Assembly: GCA_028673005.1 (NCBI GenBank)
Contig: CM054115.1
Coordinates: forward strand, 189,637,548 to 189,701,547
Direction: 5' to 3'
DNA: 64,000 bases
Source: Tanypteryx hageni
Lineage: Eukaryota; Arthropoda; Insecta; Odonata; Petaluridae
In this document: in pieces, positions 24,901 to 36,900 of the stretch
Layout: each line of letters starts with the position of its first letter
How positions within the stretch are numbered: position 1 is the stretch's first letter
Translations under genes and position numbers: made by a program
Notes under the pieces: model-generated
What the model was told of the DNA's origin: nothing
Databases searched by the model: none
Seen by the model: the letters and a program-made list of their open reading frames with translations, nothing else

Positions 24901-27900
24901 AAGTTCAGCTCTAACTGCCACTCTTTACACCACTCGAGAATTGTGTGTAGGTCGTTAGAAAGTAATGCTTGATCAGCAGGACTGTTAATCTCTCTGTAAA
25001 CTACCGTATCTGCACCTGGCGGCCTATAGCATGCTCATACGTGGATGTTTCCTAAGCCCCCCCTGCTGATTGTACACCAAATGCTTTCTATTCTGTTTTC
25101 CGTAAACTCAATTGGCGAACTGATAAGCGTGTCCTTCACCGCTATAAAAACTCCAACTCCGTTCCTATTTACCCTATCTCGTCTGTGAATATTATATCTT
25201 AAGGGGAAAATTTCTCGGTAGTGTATATCCAAAGTTAGCCAGCTCTCTGTGCCTATCACTACATCTGCCTCAGTTTCCTCTAATAAATTCTGAAATTCTG
25301 CTGTCTTATTCCTGATACTACGGCAGTTTATATTTAAAATTGTTAATGAGTCGCTTTCGGGCCGCTTCTGAATTTTTTCTGTGTTATGGATGGTGGGACT
25401 TCTAAGAGCGGCGTTATCATTGCTATTGTTAGCGCAGAGTTTATTGAGTACCAACGTCGACCTAGGTATTGACCTACTATCCGAGTTAATAAAGTTATTC
25501 TGATAATTAGTGCAGTTATTTGATGACCCCGAAATTGACCTATGCACTGGCCTACTCTCTAATCTAAAAAAGCTCTACAATGCTCGTAGATTCTACCACC
25601 TACCTTCTGGGCTGCCACGGCAGTATAGTGAACTTCCGATCGGTTCAGGGGCACCCTACACGATTCGAGAACCGGCCACGAAATCTACTCCCATGCTCTC
25701 GCAAAACTTCCAGAGTCTCCGATTCAAGCCGATCATCGGCTCCAAACCGTCAAACCCTGGTCGGTCCGCGGGACCATGCTGCATACGGTCAGGCGCATGT
25801 CGATACCCATGACCCGTCGGAGTCGGTGAACCTCAGAGCACAGATCCTCGAAGGAATCCAATATCTCCTCAGAACCCCAATCCTCTGCATCATTGGTGCC
25901 TACATGCGCCACTATCTGCAGCTTGGAGCATCCCGTGCCACTTGCCGCTGCCCGAACCGCCTTCGTCACCTGTGGCACTGTTCCGCCTGGAATACACCAG
26001 GAGAACACCCGCTCATCTCCCTCCCGGCAGGCCCTTTCCCTCAACGGTGCCGCTAAACGCCGGACGTTCGAGCTACCTATCACCCCCCCTCCCAAGGGAG
26101 AAAAAATGCTTGCCATAATCAGTTTCAAAAAATCTGAGTGAAAAGAATTTGTTGGAATAAATAGGTATTCTTAGAGGACCCCTCAAGGGGTCATTTCATT
26201 TTTAAAAAATATAATTTAAAACTCCAGAATTTGTGAACAGTTAGAATGGATTTTTAGAGAAACTACAAAAAAGTATTTTTAAGATCGTTTATTTTTTTGG
26301 TACATTATGGGACTGGTGGGTTAGTAGTGTGGTAGGAATAGTCAAGGTTAAGGTGGAAACTTACCCTATGTGCGCGGCATTCTCTGCGCTTCAAGTTGTA
26401 TCACCGTCTCCAGCAGCCGCTGTCCATCAAAATTTACAGTTGACTTTTGGCTGTCAATTGGAGAAACTTTTCAACACAATTGCAAGTATTCAGCCTACTT
26501 CCACAACCAGTGAATGAGTTTTTTCTGTGGCCAATATCTTTTCGACCAAAATTTGTAGTTTTATGAAATACGAATCACTTGATGCTCTGATATTCCTGAA
26601 ATATTATTTTTTTAAACATTAATAAATATTTCTTCTGTATTCTTTTGTGCTTTTCTACAAACAATAATTTTTTGTGCATACAAAACATTGAATGTCGTTT
26701 ATTTATAAAGCTTTATTTTTAAATCTTATGAAATACAAAACTTGTTTTTCTTGTAAGTATTCCATTCCAAATTTTGTTATACCAAACATTGAATGAGCTT
26801 CAGTTTCTTAAAAAAATTTATTTGCAGCAACAACTAAGCAGTTATTCTTGTATTCCTTTGAAATTTATTTAAATAAACATGTCTAAAAATGAATTGAGGT
26901 TTTCTATTTTTACCGGTTAATTACTGGTTGACTGGTTAGCTGATGATCTTTTAACCAAAAAACCAATTAGCAAAAATTCCGGTTAATTGGAAGCTCTAGT
27001 TAAAACTATAAAATATTTTATTCTTTCGATGTTTAGATGCTACACGGAAGAATTTGTCAGAGATACGCATTTCTTTTTGAAATCTAATTGGATTTTTGTA
27101 CTATTTCTGGGTATTGCCAAGGCGACCCGCATTGTTGCCTTTGATTGAATTAGTCTATTAAGCCTAGAATTGCGTTATTCGCTTTGTGCTTTTTATGAAG
27201 AATTGAAATTATAGTTGTAGCTGCATCAAACTTAAAAGATTGCAACATTAATAATTGCAGATAATTATTATTCAGTAAACCGTGTGGATTATGGGCATTT
27301 TTAACGATTGACCAAAATAAAATAAAAATCTTTCTTTATTTTAATACTGGAATGTTACCTTTTTCATATGGGAGAAGCAATTAAAATTTCTCATATAAAT
27401 TATAAAAACAAACATGAAATTCAAAATGTCAGTTGTCTAATTTTATAAGGAGAAATGGGTTATTATTACTTTTTAAAATTTAGATTTCTAACCGACTTGG
27501 CAAGTTTTTTCGGGTACCATTAGTACATTATAATACAATACTTTTATAATAAGTAAAACAATGTAATAAGTTATTTAAATTCATTATTTGTAACAATACA
27601 GGTATACCTCGATATACACATGTTCAATGTATGCATCACGTATTTGCATTAACGCAATTCATTTTTCGCACAATATGTATATATGTATTGCTATATTATT
27701 TATTAAATATTTCATGGAATCTTGCTCATCTACTATTTACCCTTATCATCCGCGCACTGAAGACATTCATTGCATTATAGGACAGAGCAGGGTGTCCCGG
27801 ACAATTCCTGCAGCGGTGGAATGTCTCGTTTCTTATTCCCCTCTTTGAGCAAACAATATTTTTCTACCCACTCTTATTTTGTCTTGAAGAGGGGTTCTCT

Positions 27901-30900
27901 TCTAGCAAGATTGTGATTAACAACTGTATGGAGGAAAACCCTCGCCAAAATATTCATTAAGAAGGAGCTTTGATACATCTGTGTTTTATAGCAGAAACTC
28001 AAGGCACAAAAAAATTAAGGAATTGTAAAAGTGGATGCTGCCCAGGACACCATATGTCGTTGTAAATGCTTAAAATTATTATTAAATCACATTTAAGGTA
28101 GAACGCATCTATTCAGGAATGTAATCAACACCTTATGCATTATTTTCATTGGGAAAAATATTTTTGGTTTATGTGTGTTTGCTTTACGCTACGATTTCCA
28201 GGATTGCAACTCTCATGTAAATCAGGGGATACCTGTATATCCTGATACACATTAATTTTGTCCTGAACACCAAAGTCAAAATAATAGTTAAAACATCGTC
28301 AAATATAAAAAATAAATTTTTCATATTGATTGAATTAATTTCTGTACATTTGTCTTTGCAATAATCTTTGCATTTACTTTATGTATAGTTTACTACACTT
28401 ATGTTTGAAATGATATGTCTGATGAAGAACATCTCGATGAACCATACGGTGATAATATTCAAGAAAACAATAGGGACAAGCTATTTGGGTCTGATGATGC
28501 GGGTTTTTATGGATTTTTAATTCCAACATTTTAATTCCTTAAATTAGCTCTTTCTTTTGTATACATCGATATTTGCTCCATAAAAATTTTAAAATTGCCG
28601 GACCAATAACGTCATGGGTATTCGTGTATAAGTCAACCCTCTACTTTTTTGCTTAAAATTTGGTCTTGAAAACCCAACCTATACACAAGTACATACGGTA
28701 AGTACCTATATCTCATATATCGTAGTTAATAAGATCTTATTTTTGTGCGTATTATTTATTTTGCTCATGCAAAATTTCATTAATTATAAAGGTGAATCAA
28801 GATTTACTTCTTGTGAGCAATTCATTTTCCACCTTTTTCTTTGCAACATGAATAGATGTATTTTAAAGAGAGATTGATTTATGTATATTCTCAATTTTTT
28901 TTTAATTTTCGTATAATAATGTCATTCCTAATTTGATTGCATTTTAAAGGCTTTTGATGCTTTCATTAGTTATTAATTTCTTCACAAATTGTTATGGTTA
29001 GTTGTTATTAATTTTGGTAGGTTTTTTATGTTCTTGTACAAGTAATGCCATTATTAATTTTAAACTCTGTTATCATAAAAAATATATTTTATTCCTCTAT
29101 TAGTTTCTATTGAAGTACAAATTTCGTTCTATAACAGGTAGTCGGCATGGAGTATCATGTTTCTTGTGATAATTAAGTTTAAAATCAACCACAGTGAATT
29201 TTGGGTCAAGTGAACAGAGGGAGAGATTGATAGGCTCTTTGGGAGTGAAAGAGTTAATTGTAATTTATTACTGAAGTCTTTTGATTGCATTGAAAGGTAG
29301 TTATATAATCATGCCAAAAACATTTCTGTTCTCTCCTCTAGTCCATTGGAGAGCCCTCCACTCAGATGACGCTGAACACCTTTCATTTTGCCGGAAGAGG
29401 GGAAATGAATGTGACCCTCGGTATACCTAGACTGCGGGAGATTTTGATGGTGGCATCCAGAAACATAAAAACTCCAAGTATGGAGATTCCATTTTCCAGG
29501 CACATTCCCAAGTTAAAGAAGCAATCTGAGAGTTTGAAGAGAAAGTTTGCCCGAGTTACTATGGCAGATGTGTTGGAGAATATTCATGTAAAAGAGTATT
29601 ATGAAACTAATCCTCCAAGGTAAATTCTTTCAAATGATCATTTATCTTTAATGTAAGCTGAAATGTTCTGGTTTTTAGTCTCGAGGGACATCCACATATT
29701 TTTACCAAATTCAAATCTCAGGTTAATCAGATTTTTTCTGGCTACCTGAATTTTCAACATTATGTCATGGAGAAATGCAATAATCACAATTTGGTCTTTG
29801 AAAGAAGCATTGAAAAATGCAGTCAGAAATCCATTTTGTTTACATTTGGCTCCTATCTCCATACTTAATGCAAATGAGAGAAAAAATTTTGAGTGAATAT
29901 TATTTTTCCTATATTGATCATAACCTCCATATTCAAAGACCAATTCCACTGTTGTGCTTGAAATGATTTACTCAATTAAAAAATAGCCATTAAGTCAATA
30001 AATATTAATCAAAAAATATATTGATTCATCATGTTTTTTAGCGGTTTATGATACAGTTCTTAGTAGGTATTCATTGTGTTGTAAATCTATTTTTTTGTTG
30101 TGAAGAATTTGTAATGAACTTCCGAAATTCTAGTATTTGAGTGAACTTTTTTAGTTTTCTATTTTTTGTTCATTAGTGAATTTTTAACTTCATCATTTTC
30201 CTTATTTTTAAAAAGTCAATTTTTTTCACCTATTAACTGACTTGCTCTCCATTCATATAGTTTGCTTTTTAATAACTTTTATGTTAACTTCACTTCATAA
30301 ATATCTATTATATAAAGTTGCTTGGACCTCACTGACTGAGATGAAACTCCTAAACCTTCCCCAGACGACCAGAAAAATCAAAAATCCTGAAAAATTTATT
30401 AATTTCTCGGAAAATGCTGAAAAACTCTCCCATTTGAAAAGTGTGGAATTTTATGCAGGGCTTCATAAAATGTCCATTTAAAAATTATTCAAAGTTAAGA
30501 TAGAAACTCATTACGAAAACTGTTCTATAGCTGAAAAAATAAGGTTTATTATTTTTGACAACTTAATTCAAATCCATGCCGAATTGGCATGGGAATTTTT
30601 TTTTAATCGGAAAAAAGGAGATTTGGTTCAGCATATTTTTTATTTGCTCTTTGAATTTACTGAAAATAATCGTACAACCTTGGGACTTGAACTAAAGAAT
30701 GCCTAAAAGAATAAAAATTCATTTTATTACCATCAAGTTTCAAATACACATCGATTTCATACACAGATTTCTTTTGTACACAAAAAATTTTCATTTTTGG
30801 ATGAGAAAATCCTTCCCCATTGTTGCTGATTTAGCTCAATTATGTACATTGCATTGGATTGTATGGAAAACAAGAAATATTATGTGACTATACACCCATG

Positions 30901-33900
30901 ACCAGTGTTCCCTCTTCGCTGAATGCATGTGTGGATGCACACGACTATTTTCCCTCCATGCACAGCCACGTCTTTGCTGCAGTTTCTCCACAGTTTTCAT
31001 TACAATGAGAGTGCAAAAAGAAAGTTAGATAATGCAAACAATTATCGCAACAAATACTATAAATATTTTTAAGTCCATTTCATTAAATATTTTTGCACAC
31101 TTGCTTACACTCTCTACTCATGAAGTTTGGTCAGCCGCACAGACCCTTCAAAAATTAGAGGGAACATTTCCTGTGACCAATGATAATAAGGTTTAACTGA
31201 CAAGGGGACCTTACGACATGTTGGTCGCCGATTTGGTTGAAACTTGGTGAGCATGTAGTACCTCCTTAGAGATGAAAAATGCCAAAGCAAGACGATGCAC
31301 CTCTCAAGCATTCGCGAGATATTCGCTATCAAAGTTGGCAAGCGATCTAGCGTTCCAATGTATACCTTACTATGACACCTTAGGTCAACAGAAGGCGGTG
31401 GTCTAGGTGACTAAATCCTCGGTTACGGAAGCGAGGGACGGCAGTTCGATCCCAGCGCGGGTATTTTTTTAAAAATTTTTATATTTGATTTCTTTCACAT
31501 TTTTCATTTTTATGGGTTTTACAATTTGCTGGAAGTTTATTTGATTTATAATTACATTTTCGCTAATTATGCAAAGCGAAAAAAATTTTCTCACGAAGTT
31601 AAAAAAAAATTATTTGCATCACCATCAAAAATTAAATGATAATAACTGCTCATAGTCCGTTTATTAGACATATTCAACACTTTGTTTTTACAAGAAACTA
31701 ATGCTTCACTGCATATTATAATTCACACATTTATTTATTGATATTATTTGAAGATGTACAATATTTCGGATGGTAGTTATCATAGAAACATGAAAAACAA
31801 AGATCTAGCTTACACCAAGCACACGTTATTAAGCAAGTCGATTGACAGGCGCAGTTATTTTTAACAGAGTTTGCTGAAAAACACACATCATTCACATTCT
31901 TAAAAACCCTCCTATCGCTTGTCAGCTTCGAAGCAAACCATGCGTAACTGATCATATCACGAAATACTGGCGCCCTTAATTGGTGATGAATCAACGAATG
32001 TATTTTAATTGCATCCTCACGTGATGATATTTCGCGTTTCTGTTCAATTAAAAATGAACAATTCTGCATCCGCTTAATGAAATTTTTAATCTGCCTGTAA
32101 AAGTAAACATCACAAGGTTGACAGAGTGGAGTGCATTTTGGCGGAATGATTTTAACTGTGCACGTTGATTCATCATTATCGCCAACAAAGACTTCATCGT
32201 ACATTGCGAGGTTAGTCTGACCTCCCCAAGAATCAACAAGAAGAAGAAACTGCCTATTTTCGACGTACGGAAGAAGAGTATTCTGTAAGAAGAATTTATA
32301 AAGCTTTGATGTTAGCTTGCCAGATTTCGAACATGATGCAATTACATTTCCTAACTCACTCGTCAAATGATCAACTTTCTTTTGGACCACAGGACCGAAT
32401 TTATCTCCTGATTCTTGAAGGCACAAAAAAACCCATGGAAGCAATTTCCCAGACATAGTTAAGGCATATTGGGCAGTATAAGAATGAGAAATTTTGTTTA
32501 AACTTTTTTTTTGAACGAAAACACTTTTTACTCCTTGATGAGTGAGAGACCTGTCGATTGTAGACTGATATTGACATCCTGTCTGGTCGGTATTAATAAT
32601 GTAATCGGGATCGAATTTCGGGATGACTGCCTTGACTTGTCTACGAAAATTTTCAGCTGCTTCCAACATCTCTTCCATTGTCACCGCATCCTTTTCACTG
32701 ATGTACCGAGTTATTTTTCGCTGCCGGATCCGATTATTTCTCTTGAATTTTTCAACCCACCTATTAACATGAAAATTTTTTAATTATATTATATTATAAA
32801 TAAAGCTTCGGTAAATTGTTACATAATTTAATCTACATTCCTTATTTACTATGTAAATACTTACGAGTCACTTGCAATGAAGCGGAAATTTGTCGAGTGG
32901 AATTGATACGCCGCTGCCATCGCCCACTGCTTCAATGTTCTCGTTGTGACTTCTTGAAAGTCGGCTCTAGCTTCAACGAATCTGTCCATTGACCCCATAT
33001 TAATTGCAGCATATTTGTCTTGTTTGGATCCACTTGATATGATGTCCTGCTCCCACCGCTTTAGCGTCTGCTTATTCGTTAAAAACGAACACCCTTTCTT
33101 CTTCAAAGTTTCCAAACTCCACTTCGGATGTGAAAGGGCTAATGAAACTACTCTCTTCTTATGTTCCAATGGAATAAAACCATAATCGGATCTGCTTATC
33201 TTTTCTTCCGGTTCATACAGCTCATCATCCTTATCCTCCAACATATCGGCATCGTCGTCTCCATCATTGCAATGCCCCATGCATTCTTCGAAGTCACCAT
33301 CCACATCAGGTTCTTCATGTAAAATGAGTTCTTCATCCTCAATAATCTGCATTTCTCCATGCATATCCATTATACGGTTAAACATCTCTGCTCCAATTGC
33401 CAATGAACGTTTCGAGATCGGAGACGAGGAATCTTCACATATCACATTACTGTTCACTAGCAGAATTTGGCAATGTTTAAATGCGTTAAACATTTCCACT
33501 TTTTGCTCTTCTTTGATGAAGGACTGATCGAGGGTCGTGGAATACGACATGCTTGAAGAGCAAATATTGCCAATCTTTCACAAAAGAAAATACTTTTTTT
33601 CTGTAACACAGAACTTCTTTCCACTATGCTTTCGTTAAATCAAGGCTTCACGTGCTGTCTCTGCGAGTAGTTATGGAGGACTGACATGTAACTGACCATG
33701 ACCACGACCTTTGCCCATCAGGTGGTACAACAACAAGAACATTCGAGGATGAAATGATTTCGAAACTAATATATGAATCATGCCCAACCCTCACTACAGG
33801 GTATCTCGTTTATCATTAGACTCGTTCTCACAGATGACAAAACAAACTTACCACAGATCTGTAGTACGTCTGGTTTAACTAATAATTATAATACCTTTAT

Positions 33901-36900
33901 TAGTTAGTCAATTTAATTATCCATCAAACAGATATTCAACAACTTCTAATTGTAAAACCAAAACCACATAAAACGTTAAACCAAAAATTATATCCAAATT
34001 CAAAAAAGTACAGTATTTGTGATAGAAATAAAGACTTCAGCAACTGCTGGTTAGTAAATCTACTGTCATAATGTTCAATGAAACATTAGTTTCTTGTAAA
34101 AACAAAGTGTTGAATATGTCTAATAAACGGACTATGAGCAGTTATTATCATTTAATTTTTGATGGTGATGCAAATAATTTTTTTTGTGAGAAAATTTTTT
34201 TCGCTTTGCATAATTAGCGACAATGTAATTATAAATCAAATAAACTTTCAGCAAATTGTAAAACCCAAAAAAATGAAAAACGTGAAAGAAATCAAATATA
34301 AAAATTTTTAAAAAAATACCCGCGCTGGGATCGAATTGACGTCCCTCGCTTCCGTAACCGAGGATTTTGTCACCCAGGCCACCGCCTTCTGTTGACATTA
34401 GGTGTCATAGTAAGTTATACATTGGAACGCTAGATCGCTCGCCAACTTTGATCGCGAATGCTTGAGAGGTGCATCGTCTTGCTTTGGCATTTTTCATCTC
34501 TAAGGAGGTACTACATGCTCACCAAGTTTCAACCAAATCGGCGACCAACATGTCGTAAGGTCCCCTTGTGAGCTAAGTATGAATATATATGTTTCAAACA
34601 AGTTCAATGTAAATAATGTAACATAAGTTAATGTGAACAAAATTAAGTTAATGCATATAAAGACCTAACTATATAAAAGTTATTTATAAAAATTCATTTT
34701 TATATTATTACCTGTTATTCACTGAAAACAATGCATTCATTAATTATAATCTCTATTTACCATAGTAAATAATTATTTACTATGGTAAGGAGAGCTTGAA
34801 ACGTATAAGTGTGGTGTTCATTATTTCTCGTACTGTTGCAGGTCTACTTGTTATGATATCAGGATGAATTTTCTTCCAAAATCTGAGTACAAAAAGCAGT
34901 TTAGTGTGAAACCATCAATCATTCTAAGAGCTGTGGAAAAGCGTTACTTATCTTTGTTGTTATCTGCTCTGAGTAAGGCAGCATCTACTAAATCAATTTC
35001 GTGAGTTAAATGAGCTATTTAGTATTTTTTTAAATGCATTTTTGCTTTATTGATTGTTTAAAAAAAGGAAAAGAAATGTGAAATATTGTCATTTATTGAT
35101 AGTTATTGTGCAGAAAGTATTTATAATTAAACTACTTGGTAATGTTATTTTTATGACTGACATTTTTGGTGCTGTTAGCATGTATTTGTTTTAGAGCAAT
35201 TATAGATATAAATTTGCTGCTTCCCTAACTAGGTTATTTTTGTTATCACTGATTTTTTTAGAATGTTTTTTGATAAAAAGAAAAGGGGTGCTGCAGTAAG
35301 CAAAAATAATGACAATGAAGGTAATGATGAAGATATTTATGAACCAGTTGAAGAACCTGCTCCAGCGCCAGATGTCAATGATAATGAAAGTTCAGAAGAT
35401 GAAGTAAGTTGACAAATAACAACGTATTTTTTCTATCATTGTTTCTCATTATCTTAGCCCATTGAATATTTTTTAATCCTGAACATTTGTTTCATATGAA
35501 ACCAACTATAAGATGTTCTTCCTTGGGCATTTTAAAGAATTTGGAGCTGATTACCTATATCAGTTAATTCATTTTATCCTTTTAAACTCTACTAAATTTC
35601 CTATGGGAGAATATCTGAGCCAATAATTAATTTCTTTGTGAAATTTGGTACAGGTTTTGAATTATGTTTATGTTTTCATCATGCAAATATATATTACTTT
35701 CTCAGAAGGAACTGTTAAAAATTTCATAAGCTGTATAAATGCTGCAATTATTTTAAAATGAAAGATGTTGTTCTTGGACTCGTAAGACTAGATGATAATT
35801 AAATCAATTGTAATTTTGTTTATTATACAGATGTAACCTTTAAATAGTTATATCATGATGTGGCTTTATTTAGGCAGGTGAAGATGTAGAAAGCGCTCGT
35901 AAACATGGGAGACACGAGGAAACAGAGGAATACGATGATCCTGAAGAAGATGTCCAAAAAGAATTGGCTGAAGGTATGATGGAATTGAAATTCAGTTAAT
36001 ATTATTTGATATGCAAGGGTCACTCATTAAGTCATCCATCTGAGCTTGAAAACCTGTAATATTACCCAAGATGTTGCATTTATTTGTCAGTGTTGTCTTC
36101 CATCAACTTGACAGGCTTCTTCCATTTTGATTCCAGTGAGAGTAATCCTGAGGGAAGAAGTTGGCACTTTGATGTTCATTAATGATATATTTTAGGTCTT
36201 TTTAGTCTGAAAATGGTTTCTAGCATAACTTTTTGATAATATTAGAACAGAAATTGATTTGGAGAGTCCGGACTGAACACTAAGGTGTTTTCATAGCCAC
36301 ATTTCCATGTTGGATTTTTTAGCCATACAGTCAGTCAGTTTTTCAGTTAAATTGAAAAGATATTGAGCCTGTATTCATAAAATCAAATTATATTATTTAT
36401 AAAGTCATCAAAAATACTTCTTAAATTAATGAAATTTTGTCTTGCACCAGAGGTGTACTGATAGGTTCAGGGGACCTCGTGGCCTCCTTCCTTTCTTTAG
36501 GCATGGAAAAAAGAAGTACTGTATTTACCCAAATCCAAGACTGGTTTTATCTCCAAATTTCACCTTGCACAAATCGGGGGTCGTCTTAAATTCGATTACA
36601 AAGTCATATATGTATCATCAGTACATCGTGGTAAATTGATCATGCATCAATTCATGGCACATCAATTCGTCATGCGTCAATACATCGCTCAACAATCTCA
36701 TCGCCCGTCAATTCATTTCTAGACAAATTCGTCGCATGACAATTTCGTTGCAAGACACCATGATGAATTTCTCGAGAGATGAATTGATGCACGATGAGTT
36801 TGTCGTGCGATGTATTGGTGCGCGATGAACTAACCGCGATGAAATGACTGCAACGAGTTGTCATAGAACCGTAGGAAGTATGGTTATGCATTTAATCGAT

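Larger units (their letters stand above)
21392..25010 (-). repeat. Right arm of 3.6 kb inverted repeat (source locus)
   Basis: Contains authentic POLR1A exons 22466-22594, 22674-22838, 23475-23665 and 23754-23988 in gene order, then the LINE 3' half in antisense. It is the original locus, because exons on both sides continue the gene and because the TIR element hosting the LINE is complete only here. Confidence 0.92.
24151..26128 (-). mobile_element. CR1-like LINE with internal deletion (source of the transduced copy)
   Basis: On the minus strand: an esterase-like ORF1 domain (26128-25733), an endonuclease start (25547-25035), and a jump at 25010 from EN motif YRPPG straight into RT motif DTVVYREIN. 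The RT thumb follows, then the 3' UTR ending TGTAGATGTAC at 24151. The RT part carries the same frameshift as the left copy, plus a 2-bp deletion of its own. It is inactive now. The segment 25.6-26.1 kb is clearly more GC-rich than its surroundings. Confidence 0.85.
24067..28698. mobile_element. TIR element in POLR1A intron, hosting a LINE and a MITE
   Basis: Ends CCATATATACTCGTGTAT and (reverse) CCGTATGTACTTGTGTAT flanked by TA. Before the right end a frame at about 28412-28531 reads [20 protein letters not shown] then [12 protein letters not shown] and stop, a Tigger-type acidic tail. The element is a deletion derivative enlarged by a LINE (24151-26128), a hAT remnant and a MITE (27599-28235). 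Confidence 0.7.
31200..34569 (-). mobile_element. DNA transposon with about 500 bp terminal inverted repeats, intact transposase
   Basis: Ends ACAAGGGGACCTTACGACAT (31200) and its reverse complement (ending 34569) start inverted repeats that run inward about 500 bp (to near 31700 and 34070) with few mismatches. They carry one transposase gene with a spliced intron. Both TIRs carry tRNA-like Pol III boxes. Good TIR agreement and an intact reading frame suggest recent activity. The target duplication is not clear (flanks TAACTG and GAGCTA), so exact ends may shift by a few bases. Confidence 0.88.

Noticed and set aside
25510..26056. 100- and 158-residue plus-strand frames in the GC-rich block
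   Set aside because: Shadows of the LINE ORF1 on the minus strand, where GSSN, GTND and the rest make sense. The plus-strand translation is Arg/Pro/His-rich noise.
30242..30481. 79-residue frame in the intron 29620-34841
   Set aside because: No motif, no splice support, composition like the surrounding AT-rich intron.
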